A program made the translations under genes and the position numbers. Of a DNA stretch of 64,000 bases, positions 35,701 through 43,592 are shown one piece after another. How positions within the stretch are numbered: position 1 is the stretch's first letter; every line of letters begins with the position of its first letter. The DNA comes from Verrucomicrobiota bacterium (GTDB taxonomy: Bacteria > Verrucomicrobiota > Verrucomicrobiia > Limisphaerales > VHCN01). The notes under the pieces are model-generated. The model saw nothing but the letters and a program-made list of their open reading frames with translations. It made no database searches and was not told the origin of the DNA. The DNA lies in contig VHCN01000009.1 in NCBI GenBank assembly GCA_016871675.1, positions 1 through 64,000 of the forward strand. The letters are read 5' to 3'.

Positions 35701-35740
35701 GGGCCTGCAGTTCTTCCGGCTGCGCCTCGTCGAGCCGTGA
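32723..35740 (+). CDS. Large secreted NHL-repeat protein
   Basis: This 1,005-residue protein follows the secretin. The ATG at 32723 gives a leader (to about residue 27, FGGTLRAQ). Residues 30-350 hold NHL propeller repeats (GLALDSAGNLYIADLANNSV; GPDGSILVADRLNHRVRVIK). The middle contains Thr/Asn-rich beta repeats and a calcium/dockerin-like patch (WFNAGDFGDGTLTLDDASQT), and GDGMPNWAKLRAGIDPLDPS follows. The C-terminal TLRWPTVRNKRYVLEGSPGL is the small immunoglobulin-like end domain common in verrucomicrobial secreted proteins. It may be a substrate of the pilus/secretin system or a surface glycan-binding protein. A GTG overlapping the secretin stop at 32690 is an alternative start. Confidence 0.75.
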   Translation: MNTPLRRAARAGAFALAVLAFGGTLRAQTVTTIGGGPKSFPITIGNSAGSADGNTFLKAQFNTPSGLALDSAGNLYIADLANNSVRKLSSAGSSSGFTTTLIANLSSPIAVAVDSTDALYVLTQGDGTLRKYTTAGVLVSTLTTTLTAPTAMSLDSSTNLVVTELGGAVKRVLQTGTVTNLAAAGTFVSPRGVAVLATNSIAIVSGNAVVNLNPVANTTNIIAGNTTAGMVDGLAADARFNTPQQITRGPDGSILVADRLNHRVRVIKPEGTVSTLYGVSTNLWVDEPLANPILLAGWVDGAVPAAARDPLAVAIHAGGTNLFTAEAGWHLIRMVSGVNFAPGATGGTGSGGSGGAINSNLTANLITFGFQNGEGSTEFIGAPGQTFFAPVTITLLPGQEMYSLGFSIAVTNDPGAPAVTNGALSFDSMLQRPVPSNPAFFEPIPPSFAFSFITNLFTNTTDFTVTTNIIPTFTNSVFIDTNFNVMSVAWLETKGRTNLYNSLAQDLITFSQAHINQFNKSGGSVFAGGFGFQIPANAPTGTTYRIQVFNATAATNVAGGVTLTAPTNGSLTVGPINAIKQVTVNVRPYLVGDVSSFRWFNAGDFGDGTLTLDDASQTFNSAIYLVNIPPLGSDFFDAMDSSNGTTNGLLNASSGSIDAVAMGDGVIAVDDVFVTLRRSLNPFATWYVRFWTNGVRTNAVTTNSLPKPTFGFQRPAIELASHQAGHGAEDSHVLFTAGDGVRAGQTVTVPVTASLFGPYPLRVLMLRLRVQPLDSSPAITQPVQFNFLQAGRLGNPFQSANPSPDAWVGIWLNDHAPGLIAGDSLLGNLVVTLPPGTPASASYLIRFDHASASPNGIALFAARAVSGLITATDRSASSFGDTLPDQWKLRWFGTLYDVRANPTLDLTGDGMPNWAKLRAGIDPLDPSQSLRLAPRVTTDALGRPNGVTLRWPTVRNKRYVLEGSPGLGANNWSVLSTNVTGNGGDARLTNSASGLQFFRLRLVEP

Positions 35741-35837
35741 TGCGCGTCCGCCGCCCACGCACCGGCGGTGTGCGCCTCGCCATTCCCACAAGCCTGCGGT
35801 TCCCAAACGCCCGCCTTCCTGCTAAGAGCTTTGCCCC

Positions 35838-36446
35838 ATGACGCACGCGCAAACGTATTTCGAGCAGGTCCGGCAGATCGCAGCCGCGTTGGACGCCGGA
35901 CTCATCGAGACGCTCGCGCTCGAACTTGCCGCGCTCCGCGAGCGCGGCGGGCGGCTCTTCCTCCTCGGCGTCGGCGGTAGCGCGGCGAATTGCAGCCACG
36001 CGGTGAATGATTTCCGCAAGCTCGGGGGCATCGAGGCCTACAGCCCGTGCGACAATGTGGCCGAGCTGACCGCGCGCACGAACGACGAGGGCTGGCCCAC
36101 CGTCTTCGAAGGCTGGCTCAAGGTCAGCCGCGCCGGCGAACGCGACGCCATCCTGATCTTCTCCGTCGGCGGCGGCGACGCGGCGCGCAACGTCAGCCCC
36201 AACCTCGTCCGCGCCGTGGACGAGGCGAAGCGGCGCGGCATGAAAGTCTTCGGCATCGTCGGCCGCGACGGCGGCTACACGAAGAAGGCGGGCGACGTGG
36301 TTGTGGTCGTGCCGACGGTGGACGCGAACGCGATCACGCCGCACGCGGAAGCGTTCCAAGCCGTGATCTGGCATTGCTTGGTCACGCACCCGGCCGTGCT
36401 CATGCAGGCGAACAAATGGGAAGGGCTGGAGGCAAAGAAGCCCTGA
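35838..36446 (+). CDS. SIS-domain sugar isomerase, GmhA-like but divergent
   Basis: This 202-residue protein has the SIS fold (LFLLGVGGSAANCSHAVNDF at about residue 40, then IFSVGGGDAARNVSPNLVRA). It resembles GmhA, which converts sedoheptulose 7-phosphate into D-glycero-D-manno-heptose 7-phosphate. The catalytic pattern is only partly kept: the GmhA glutamate and the final histidine positions differ (HAEAFQAVIWHCLV instead of QEIHIKVIHIL). A different ketose phosphate may be the substrate. It is the first gene of the sugar block, 3 bases before the GmhB-like gene. I would not call it gmhA without testing. Confidence 0.75.
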   Translation: MTHAQTYFEQVRQIAAALDAGLIETLALELAALRERGGRLFLLGVGGSAANCSHAVNDFRKLGGIEAYSPCDNVAELTARTNDEGWPTVFEGWLKVSRAGERDAILIFSVGGGDAARNVSPNLVRAVDEAKRRGMKVFGIVGRDGGYTKKAGDVVVVVPTVDANAITPHAEAFQAVIWHCLVTHPAVLMQANKWEGLEAKKP

Positions 36447-36449
36447 GCG

Positions 36450-36971
36450 ATGCGCGCCGTCTTCCTCGACCGTGACGGCGTGCTGACGCGGTCGGAGACG
36501 CGCGGCGGCAAACCCTTCGCGCCGCGCCGGCTGGAGGATTTGGAACTGCTGCCCGGCGTGATCGAGGCGACGCGCGAGCTGAAGGCGGCGGGCTGGCGGC
36601 TGGTCGTGGTGACAAACCAGCCCGACGTGGCGACCGGGAAACTCGACCGCGCCGTGCTCGATGCCATGCACGAGCGCCTGCGCCGCGAACTGCCGCTCGA
36701 CGACATCCGCGTCTGCCGTCATGTGGACGCCGACGCGTGCGCGTGCCGCAAGCCCAAGCCCGGCCTGCTGCTCGACGCCGCGCGCGAGCTGGGCTTGTCG
36801 CCCGCGGCGTCGTTCATGGTGGGCGACCGCTGGCGGGACGTGTCGGCGGGCAAGGCCGCCGGGTGTCGGACGATCTTTGTGGACTGCGGCTACGCCGAGG
36901 CGCTGCGCGACGCGCCGGATTTCACCGTCAGGAATTTACCTGAGGCCGTGCGGATTATCCTCGGCCAGTGA
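36450..36971 (+). CDS. HAD-family GmhB-like sugar bisphosphate phosphatase
   Basis: This 173-residue HAD-IIIA enzyme resembles D-glycero-D-manno-heptose 1,7-bisphosphate 7-phosphatase. The catalytic motif is FLDRDG (D7 nucleophile, D9), motif II is VVTNQ, and the zinc loop has C89, H91, C97 and C99 before RKPKPG, with MVGDRWRDVSAGKAAG as motif IV. All catalytic and zinc residues are present. It starts 3 bases after the SIS gene. It would remove the 7-phosphate after the kinase step and before nucleotidyl transfer. Confidence 0.9.
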   Translation: MRAVFLDRDGVLTRSETRGGKPFAPRRLEDLELLPGVIEATRELKAAGWRLVVVTNQPDVATGKLDRAVLDAMHERLRRELPLDDIRVCRHVDADACACRKPKPGLLLDAARELGLSPAASFMVGDRWRDVSAGKAAGCRTIFVDCGYAEALRDAPDFTVRNLPEAVRIILGQ

Positions 36972-36999
36972 ATCGCGCTATCGTCCGCCTGGAACACCT

Positions 37000-37725
37000 A
37001 TGAAGCAAACCAGCGAACTCAAAGTGAAGGTCTTCGCCGACGGCGCGGACCTCAAAGGCATTGCGACCCTGGCGGCGAACCCGCTCATCAAGGGCTTCAC
37101 CACCAACCCCACGCTCATGCGCAAGGCCGGCGTGGCCGACTACAAGGCCTTCTCGCACGAGGTGCTCAAGATCATCGGCGGCCGGCCGGTGTCCTTCGAG
37201 GTGTTCTCGGACGATTTTGACGAGATGGAGCAGCAGGCGCGAGAGATTGCGTCGTGGGGCGCGAATGTCTATGTGAAGATCCCGGTGACGAACACGAAGC
37301 GCGAGTTTGCCGGGCCGCTCATCCGCCGCCTCGCGCAAGCCGGCGTGCAGCTCAACGTCACCGCGCTGATGACCAACGACCAGGTGCGCGACGTGGTCGC
37401 TTGCCTCTCGCCGGCCGTCGCCAGCTATGTCTCGGTCTTTGCCGGGCGCGTGGCGGACACGGGCCGCGACCCGGTGCCGCTGATGGCCGAGGCGGTGCGG
37501 CTGCTCGCGCCGAATCCGAAGGCCGAACTCATCTGGGCCAGCCCGCGCGAGCTGCTGAACATCTTCCACGCGGACAGCATCGGCTGCCACGTCATCACCG
37601 TGACGCACGACATTCTCGGGAAGCTGAACCTCGTGGGCAAGGACCTCGACGGCTATTCGCTCGACACCGTGAGGATGTTCTACAACGACGCGCAGGCGGC
37701 GGGCTTCCGCATCGTGACCGGCTGA
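37000..37725 (+). CDS. Transaldolase-family protein
   Basis: This 241-residue enzyme belongs to the short (TalC/MipB) transaldolase group. The active-site Lys is K93 in ANVYVKIPVTNTKREF, TTNPTLMRKAG carries the early motif, and LNVTALMTNDQ follows. It transfers a dihydroxyacetone unit between sugar phosphates, so it could help make sedoheptulose 7-phosphate for the enzymes next to it. A true transaldolase and a fructose-6-phosphate aldolase cannot be separated by sequence. The ATG at 37000 fits the family N-terminus; the frame extends upstream without purpose. Confidence 0.85.
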   Translation: MKQTSELKVKVFADGADLKGIATLAANPLIKGFTTNPTLMRKAGVADYKAFSHEVLKIIGGRPVSFEVFSDDFDEMEQQAREIASWGANVYVKIPVTNTKREFAGPLIRRLAQAGVQLNVTALMTNDQVRDVVACLSPAVASYVSVFAGRVADTGRDPVPLMAEAVRLLAPNPKAELIWASPRELLNIFHADSIGCHVITVTHDILGKLNLVGKDLDGYSLDTVRMFYNDAQAAGFRIVTG

Positions 37726-37784
37726 CCGCGCCGGCCGGGTTTTCGCTCGACAGGCCGGACTTCATTCCTACCCTCTGCCCACTT

Positions 37785-38789
37785 GTGAAACGTGTTCTGG
37801 TCACCGGCGGCGCCGGCTACAAAGGTTGCATCCTTGTCCCCAAGCTCCTCGCCATGGGCTGCGAGGTGGCCGTCTATGATTTGATGCTCTTCGGCTCGGC
37901 GGGCTTGACGCCCCATCCCAAACTCACGGTCATCGAGGGAGACATCCGCGACACGAAGAAATACGCCGGCGCGCTGCGCGGCTGCCACGCCGTCATCCAC
38001 ATGGCGTGCATTTCGAACGACCCGAGCTTCGACCTCGACCCCTCGTTGAGCCGCACGATGAATTACGAGTGCTTCGAGCCGTTGATGCAGTCCACGGCCG
38101 CGGCCGGCACGGTCGAACGTTTCATCAACGTCTCCTCCAGCTCGGTCTATGGCGTGAGCGATTCGCCCGAAGTCACCGAGGAGCACCCCTTGGTCCCCCT
38201 CACGGACTACAACAAATACAAGGGCCTCTGCGAACCCATCGCCTTCAAGTATCAGTCGCCGCAGATGACCGTGGTGACGTTCCGCCCGGCGACGGTCTGC
38301 GGCTACTCGCCCCGCATGCGTTTCGACCTCACGGTGAACATCCTCACCAACCACGCCTGCCACAAGGGCGTCATCACCGTCTTCGGCGGCGACCAGCAGC
38401 GGCCCAACATCCACATCGAGGACGTGACGGACCTCTACGCCGAGGCGCTCACGATGCCCAAGGAAAAGCTCGCCGGGCAGACCTTCAACGCGGGCTACCA
38501 GAACCAGACCGTCAACGAACTGGCCGGGATCACCAAGAAGATCGTCGAGGCGGAGTTCCCCGAGCGCCCGCCCGTCCGCATCGAACGCACCTCGACCAAC
38601 GATCCGCGCTCCTATCGCATCACCTCCCGCAAGATCGAGCAGGTGCTCGGCTGGCGGCCCAAGCGCACCATCGAGGACGCCGTGCGCGACCTGTGCCGCG
38701 CCTTCAAGGCCGGCAAGTTCCCCGGCAACACGCTGACAGACGAGTCCTTCATCAACGTGAAGAGCGTCAAAAAGCTCGGGTTGAAATGA
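37785..38789 (+). CDS. NAD-dependent epimerase/dehydratase (extended SDR)
   Basis: This 334-residue enzyme starts at a GTG (37785). VLVTGGAGYKGCILVPKLL is the glycine-rich NAD site (GxxGxxG, G8-G14 region). SSSSVYG and YNKYKGL give the Ser and YxxxK catalytic residues. It acts on an NDP-sugar; the exact reaction (4-epimerase, 4,6-dehydratase, 4-reductase) cannot be read. Its stop overlaps the next SDR gene by 4 bases (ATGA), so the pair is coupled. Confidence 0.88.
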   Translation: MKRVLVTGGAGYKGCILVPKLLAMGCEVAVYDLMLFGSAGLTPHPKLTVIEGDIRDTKKYAGALRGCHAVIHMACISNDPSFDLDPSLSRTMNYECFEPLMQSTAAAGTVERFINVSSSSVYGVSDSPEVTEEHPLVPLTDYNKYKGLCEPIAFKYQSPQMTVVTFRPATVCGYSPRMRFDLTVNILTNHACHKGVITVFGGDQQRPNIHIEDVTDLYAEALTMPKEKLAGQTFNAGYQNQTVNELAGITKKIVEAEFPERPPVRIERTSTNDPRSYRITSRKIEQVLGWRPKRTIEDAVRDLCRAFKAGKFPGNTLTDESFINVKSVKKLGLK

Positions 38790-39790
38790 GCGCCAAACCC
38801 CTCGCCGTCGTCACCGGAGGCGCCGGCTTCATCGGCAGCCACATGGTGGACCTGCTCCTCGCCGAGGGCCACCGCGTCCACGTCATGGACAACCTCGTCG
38901 GCGGCCGGCTCGAAAACCTTCAGCACCACAAGGGCAACCCCGACCTCGTCGTCGAGGTGCGCGACATCCGCGAACTGGCGGCGGACGACCGGCTCTTCGC
39001 CGGCGCGAGCTATGTCATTCACTTCGGCGGCATCGGCGACATCGTGCCGTCCATCGAGCGGCCTTTGGATTACCTCAGCACGAACGTCATGGGCACCGTG
39101 AAGGTGCTCGAGTGCGCGCGGCATGCCGGCGTGCGGAAGTTCGTCTATGCCGCGTCCTCCTCCTGCTACGGCCTGGCCGCCGTGCCCACGCGCGAGGACG
39201 CGCCCATCGCGTGCGAGCATCCCTACGCGTTGAGCAAATACATGGGCGAGGAGGCCGTGCTCCACTGGAGCCGCGCCTACAAGCTGCCGGTCAACTCCAT
39301 CCGCATCTTCAACGCCTACGGCACGCGCTCCAAAACTTCCGGCGCTTACGGCGCGGTCTTCGGCGTCTTCCTCGCGCAGAAGCTCGCAGGCAAGCCCTTC
39401 ACGGTCGTCGGCGACGGCACACAGCGGCGCGATTTCCTCTACGTGACCGACGTGGCGCGCGCCTTCTACCTCGCGGCGAAGACGGGTTTGGTGAACCAAA
39501 TCTGGAATCTCGGCGCGGGCAACCCGCAGCCGGTGAACCGCCTCGTGGAACTGCTCGGCGGGCCGGTGATCCACCTGCCCAAGCGCCCCGGCGAGCCGGA
39601 CTGCACCTGGGCCGACACGGCAAAAATCCAGCGCGACCTCGGATGGCGGCAGCTCGTGCCCTTCGAGCAGGGCGTGGCGAACCTGCTGGCAAACATCGAG
39701 TATTGGCGGCAGGCGCCGGTGTGGGACCAGGCCTCCATCGCGCAGGCGACCAAGACGTGGTTCGCCTTCCTCGGCGGCGGGAAGAACTAA
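38786..39790 (+). CDS. NAD-dependent epimerase/dehydratase (extended SDR)
   Basis: This 334-residue protein has VVTGGAGFIGSHMVDLLL (NAD site), SSSCYG and YALSKYMGEEAV (YxxxK). GTQRRDFLYVTDVARAF is typical for UDP-glucose 4-epimerase-like and GDP-mannose-type enzymes. GGPVIHLPKRPGEPDCTWAD near the end matches the C-terminal NDP-sugar part. It starts in the stop of the previous gene (ATGA). A 77-base gap then separates it from the kinase-nucleotidyltransferase gene. Confidence 0.88.
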   Translation: MSAKPLAVVTGGAGFIGSHMVDLLLAEGHRVHVMDNLVGGRLENLQHHKGNPDLVVEVRDIRELAADDRLFAGASYVIHFGGIGDIVPSIERPLDYLSTNVMGTVKVLECARHAGVRKFVYAASSSCYGLAAVPTREDAPIACEHPYALSKYMGEEAVLHWSRAYKLPVNSIRIFNAYGTRSKTSGAYGAVFGVFLAQKLAGKPFTVVGDGTQRRDFLYVTDVARAFYLAAKTGLVNQIWNLGAGNPQPVNRLVELLGGPVIHLPKRPGEPDCTWADTAKIQRDLGWRQLVPFEQGVANLLANIEYWRQAPVWDQASIAQATKTWFAFLGGGKN

Positions 39791-39867
39791 GTGGCAGTTT
39801 TTCTTCGCCTCGCCTTTTGTGCGCGGCCCGCTAGAGTCCGCGCCCGACAACCGTCCACTCCCTACGC

Positions 39868-41418
39868 ATGAGTGCCGCAGACAAGCACGCCGACTATCGG
39901 CGGAAGATCATGACGCGCGAGCAACTCCGCGCCGCCATTGGCCCGCGCCCGCGCCCGCACAGCGTCATCATGTGCCACGGCACCTTTGACCTCGTGCATC
40001 CCGGCCACATCCGCCACCTGATGTATGCCAGGAGCAAGGCGGACCGGCTCATCGCCAGCCTCACCAGCGACGCCCACATCAACAAGGCCAACTTCCGCCC
40101 GTTCGTCCCGCAGGACCTCCGCGCGATGAACCTCGCCGCCCTCGAGTGCGTGGACTACGTGATCGTGGACGAGAACGCCACGCCCATCGAGAACCTGAAG
40201 TTCATCCAGCCCGACTACTTCGCGAAGGGCTACGAGTATTCCGCCGAGGGCGTCCACCCGAAGACAAAGGAGGAGATCGCCGCGCTCGACAGCTACGGCG
40301 GCGAAGTGGTCTTCACCCCCGGCGACCTGATCATGTCCTCGTCGGCGATCATTGACATGACGCCGCCGAACCTCGCGGTGGACAAGCTCGATGCGCTGCT
40401 CCAGTCCGAAGGCCTCGGGTTCGCCGACCTCCGCGCCGCGCTCGACAAGATGCGTGGCGTGCGCGTCCACGTCCTCGGCGACACCATCGTGGACGGCTAC
40501 ACCTACTGCACGCTCATCGGCGGCACGGCCAAGACGCCGACCTTCAGCGTGAAGTATGAGCGGCAGGAGGACTTCTCCGGCGGCGCGGCGGTCGTCGCCA
40601 AGCACCTGCGCTCCGCCGGCGCGGAGGTTGTCTTCTCCACCGTGCTGGGTAACGACGCCTTGAAGGACTTCGTGATCAAGGACCTCACCGACGCGGGCAT
40701 CAAAGTCGAGGCCGTCATTGATCCGCAGCGGCCCACCACGCACAAGAACGCCTTCATCACGAACGGCTACCGGATGCTCAAGGTGGACACGCTCGACAAC
40801 CGGCCCATCTCCGAAAAAATTCTCGGCAAGCTTCAGGCCCAACTTGCGGCGCATCCCGTGGACGTCGCGGTCTTCAGCGATTTCCGCCACGGCCTCTTCA
40901 ACAAGCACACCATCCCGACGCTCACCGCCGCCGTGCCCGCGGGCGTGATGCGCGTCGCCGACAGCCAGGTTGCCAACCGATGGGGCAATATTTTGGAGTT
41001 CCAGGACTTCGACCTCATCACGCCCAACGAGCGCGAGGCGCGTTTCGCCCTCGGCGACCAGGACTCCACCGTGCGCCCGCTCGCGCTCGACCTCTATCGA
41101 AAGGCGCGCTGCCGGATGCTCATCCTTAAACTCGGCGAGCGCGGCATCATCACCTACCGCTCGCCCAGCCCGGAGGTGCGCGCGTTTTTCACCGTGGACA
41201 GCTTCGCCGGCCACGTCGTGGACGCCGTCGGCGCGGGCGACGCGTTGCTCGCCTACGCCACGCTCTCGCTCAAGGCCACCGGCTCGAACGTCATCGCGAG
41301 CATCCTCGGCTCCCTCGCCGCCGCCGTCGCCTGCGAGCGCGACGGCAACAATCCGGTCGCCCCCGCCGACGTGCTCAAGAAACTCGCGGAGGTCGAGAAA
41401 CGCGCGCGCTTCGAATGA
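39868..41418 (+). CDS. Bifunctional nucleotidyltransferase-PfkB kinase, HldE-like with reversed domain order
   Basis: This 516-residue fusion has, from N to C, a cytidylyltransferase-type domain (residues 32-165, MCHGTFDLVHPGH with H44-PGH47, and SSSAII near 160) and a PfkB sugar kinase domain (residues 180-510). The kinase shows GGAAVVAKHL, FITNGYRMLKVDTLD and GAGD at 455-458, D458 being the catalytic base. HldE (RfaE) has the kinase first; the order is swapped here. The likely reactions are phosphorylation of a heptose 7-phosphate at C1 and later nucleotidyl transfer. It overlaps the next gene by 4 bases. Confidence 0.88.
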   Translation: MSAADKHADYRRKIMTREQLRAAIGPRPRPHSVIMCHGTFDLVHPGHIRHLMYARSKADRLIASLTSDAHINKANFRPFVPQDLRAMNLAALECVDYVIVDENATPIENLKFIQPDYFAKGYEYSAEGVHPKTKEEIAALDSYGGEVVFTPGDLIMSSSAIIDMTPPNLAVDKLDALLQSEGLGFADLRAALDKMRGVRVHVLGDTIVDGYTYCTLIGGTAKTPTFSVKYERQEDFSGGAAVVAKHLRSAGAEVVFSTVLGNDALKDFVIKDLTDAGIKVEAVIDPQRPTTHKNAFITNGYRMLKVDTLDNRPISEKILGKLQAQLAAHPVDVAVFSDFRHGLFNKHTIPTLTAAVPAGVMRVADSQVANRWGNILEFQDFDLITPNEREARFALGDQDSTVRPLALDLYRKARCRMLILKLGERGIITYRSPSPEVRAFFTVDSFAGHVVDAVGAGDALLAYATLSLKATGSNVIASILGSLAAAVACERDGNNPVAPADVLKKLAEVEKRARFE

Positions 41419-42329
41419 GAGTCGCCATCATCGGCCACGGGGTGCAGGGGCGCAAACGCCGCGCCATCGCGGGCGATCGAGTCACCGCCGTCGTGGACCC
41501 CGCCGCCGCGGGTGTGGACTTCAAGGCCATCCAGGAAGTCCCGCTCGACCGCTACGACGCCGCGTGTGTGTGCGTGCCGGACGATGCGAAGGTTCCGATT
41601 CTCCGGCATCTGGTTTCGAACGGGAAACATGTGCTCGTGGAGAAACCGCTGCTTGCCCCGGCCAGCGAGATTCAGGAGCTGATCGCGCGCGCGCGGCGCA
41701 CGAAGGCGGCGGCTTACACCGCCTACAACCACCGATTCGAGCCGCACATTGCCCGGCTCAAGCAGGTGCTCGACTCCGGCGTGCTCGGCCGCGTGTATCT
41801 CACGCGCGTCTTCTACGGCAACGGCACCGCGCGCGACGTGCGCAACTCGCCGTGGCGCGACCACGGCGCGGGCGTGTTGCCGGACCTCGGCTCGCACATG
41901 CTCGACCTGGCGCACTTTCTCACCGGCCCGCGCGATGACTTCGGCCGGGTTTGGAGTGCGAACCGCTTTGAGAACCAATCGCCGGATCACGTCACTTTCG
42001 GCTTCGACGGCCCCGCCGTGTGGGAGATGGAAGCCACACTGCTCTCGTGGCGGAATACCTTCACGCTCGACGTCTTCGCCGAGCGCGGCAGCGCGCACAT
42101 CCACTGCCTCTGCAAGTGGGGCCCGAGCACGCTCACCGTCCGCACGCGGGTCTTGCCCAGCGGCCGGCCCGGGGAAACAGTCGAAACCCTCGAACAGGCC
42201 GACCCGACGTGGAAGCTGGAATACGACCACTTCCTCGCGCTCTGCCGGACCGGCGGGACGAACTGGGAAAACGACCTCTGGATCGGCGCTCAACTCGACG
42301 CGCTCACACGCCAACTCCCGCCACCATGA
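41415..42329 (+). CDS. Gfo/Idh/MocA-family oxidoreductase
   Basis: This 304-residue NAD(P)-dependent enzyme begins MRVAIIGHGVQGRKRRA, the dinucleotide loop, and carries GKHVLVEKPLL with the family's EKP lysine. YTAYNHRFEPHIARLKQVLD fits the substrate-binding domain. It oxidises or reduces a sugar hydroxyl or ketone, typically at C3 in NDP-sugar pathways. Start and stop overlap neighbours by 4 bases (ATGA on both sides), so its supply is tied to theirs. The glycine loop is G-H-G-x-x-G. Confidence 0.88.
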   Translation: MRVAIIGHGVQGRKRRAIAGDRVTAVVDPAAAGVDFKAIQEVPLDRYDAACVCVPDDAKVPILRHLVSNGKHVLVEKPLLAPASEIQELIARARRTKAAAYTAYNHRFEPHIARLKQVLDSGVLGRVYLTRVFYGNGTARDVRNSPWRDHGAGVLPDLGSHMLDLAHFLTGPRDDFGRVWSANRFENQSPDHVTFGFDGPAVWEMEATLLSWRNTFTLDVFAERGSAHIHCLCKWGPSTLTVRTRVLPSGRPGETVETLEQADPTWKLEYDHFLALCRTGGTNWENDLWIGAQLDALTRQLPPP

Positions 42330-43585
42330 TCGGCTTCGCCGGCCTCTCGCATCTCGGCCTCGTCTATGGCCTCGCCTCGGCGGCGAAGGGCTTCGAGGTC
42401 GTCGGTTTCGACCGCGACCCGGCGCTGTGTGCGCGGTTGTCGCGGGGCGATTTTCCTGTCTCCGAGCCGGGACTTGACGACCTGTTTTCGGCGCATCGGG
42501 CGAGGATGAACGTCACCACCGACCCCGCCGACCTCTCCAAGTGCCGCGTCGTGTTCTACTCGCTCGACGTGCCGACCGACGCGGCGAACCGCAGCGACCT
42601 TGCGCCGCTCCGGCAGTTGCTGGAACACACCGCCCCGCACCTCGCGCCGGACGCGACCGCTGTGATTCTCAGCCAGGTGCCGCCCGGTTTCACACGCGCG
42701 CTCCCGCGCCTCGGCGGCGCGTTGCACTACCAGGTCGAGACACTCGTCTTCGGCAACGCCGTCGAGCGCGCGCTCCGGCCCGAGCGCTGCATCGTCGGCT
42801 GCGCCGACCCGCGCGCGCCGCTGCCCGTGGACTATGCGAAATGGCTCGGCGCGTTCGGCTGTCCGGTCCTGCCGATGCGCTACGAGAGTGCGGAGTTGGC
42901 AAAGATCGCGATCAACTTCTTCCTCGTGTCCAGTGTCTCGACCACGAACACGCTTGCCGAACTTTGCGAGCGCATCGGCGCGGACTGGAACGAGATCGTC
43001 CCCGCGTTGCGACTCGACGCGCGCATCGGCCCCAAGGCCTACCTCGCGCCCGGCCTCGGCCTCGCCGGCGGCAACCTTGAGCGCGACCTCGTCACCGTGC
43101 AGGCGCTCGCCGCGCAGCACGGCACGGAGGCGGGACTCGTCAGCGCATGGCAGCGCAACAGCGCCTACCGCCGCGATTGGGTGCTGCGGCTCGTCCACCA
43201 ACGCGTGCTGTCGCGAACGCCCGGGGCCCGGCTCGCGTTGTGGGGGCTGGCCTACAAACAGAACACCCGCTCGACCAGAAACTCCCCGGCCGTCGCGCTC
43301 GCCGAGGCGCTCGCGCCATTCGTAAAGACCGCCTTCGACCCGCAGGTCAAGTCGCTCGGCGCGCCGGTGGCCAACCTCTCCTTCGCGGCCTCCGCGCTAG
43401 AAGCCTGCAGCGGCGCGGATGCGTTGCTCGTGGTGACGCCGTGGCCGGAGTTCAGCAAAGTGCCGCCCGCTGAAGTGAAGTCAGCCCTGCGCGGCAACGT
43501 GGTCGTTGACCCGTTCGCCGTGCTCGATTCCTCCGCCTGCGCCACCGCGGGCTTGGAACACCACCGCCTCGGCGTGCGAAACTGA
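42326..43585 (+). CDS. UDP-glucose/GDP-mannose dehydrogenase family, catalytic Cys replaced by Asn
   Basis: This 419-residue protein has all three domains of the family: N-terminal NAD part (GFAGLSHLGLVYGLASAAKG), middle, and C-terminal part (ALWGLAYKQNTRSTRNSPAV). The structural lysine and asparagine (AELAKIAINFFL) are kept. The motif that holds the catalytic Cys of UGDH, PGxGxGGSCFPKD, reads PGLGLAGGNLERD here, so N250 stands where the Cys should be. A normal two-step oxidation to a uronic acid through a thioester is therefore not expected. The protein may stop at the aldehyde, be an alcohol dehydrogenase or be inactive. The ATG overlaps the previous stop. Confidence 0.85.
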   Translation: MIGFAGLSHLGLVYGLASAAKGFEVVGFDRDPALCARLSRGDFPVSEPGLDDLFSAHRARMNVTTDPADLSKCRVVFYSLDVPTDAANRSDLAPLRQLLEHTAPHLAPDATAVILSQVPPGFTRALPRLGGALHYQVETLVFGNAVERALRPERCIVGCADPRAPLPVDYAKWLGAFGCPVLPMRYESAELAKIAINFFLVSSVSTTNTLAELCERIGADWNEIVPALRLDARIGPKAYLAPGLGLAGGNLERDLVTVQALAAQHGTEAGLVSAWQRNSAYRRDWVLRLVHQRVLSRTPGARLALWGLAYKQNTRSTRNSPAVALAEALAPFVKTAFDPQVKSLGAPVANLSFAASALEACSGADALLVVTPWPEFSKVPPAEVKSALRGNVVVDPFAVLDSSACATAGLEHHRLGVRN

Positions 43586-43592
43586 TTCAGCC

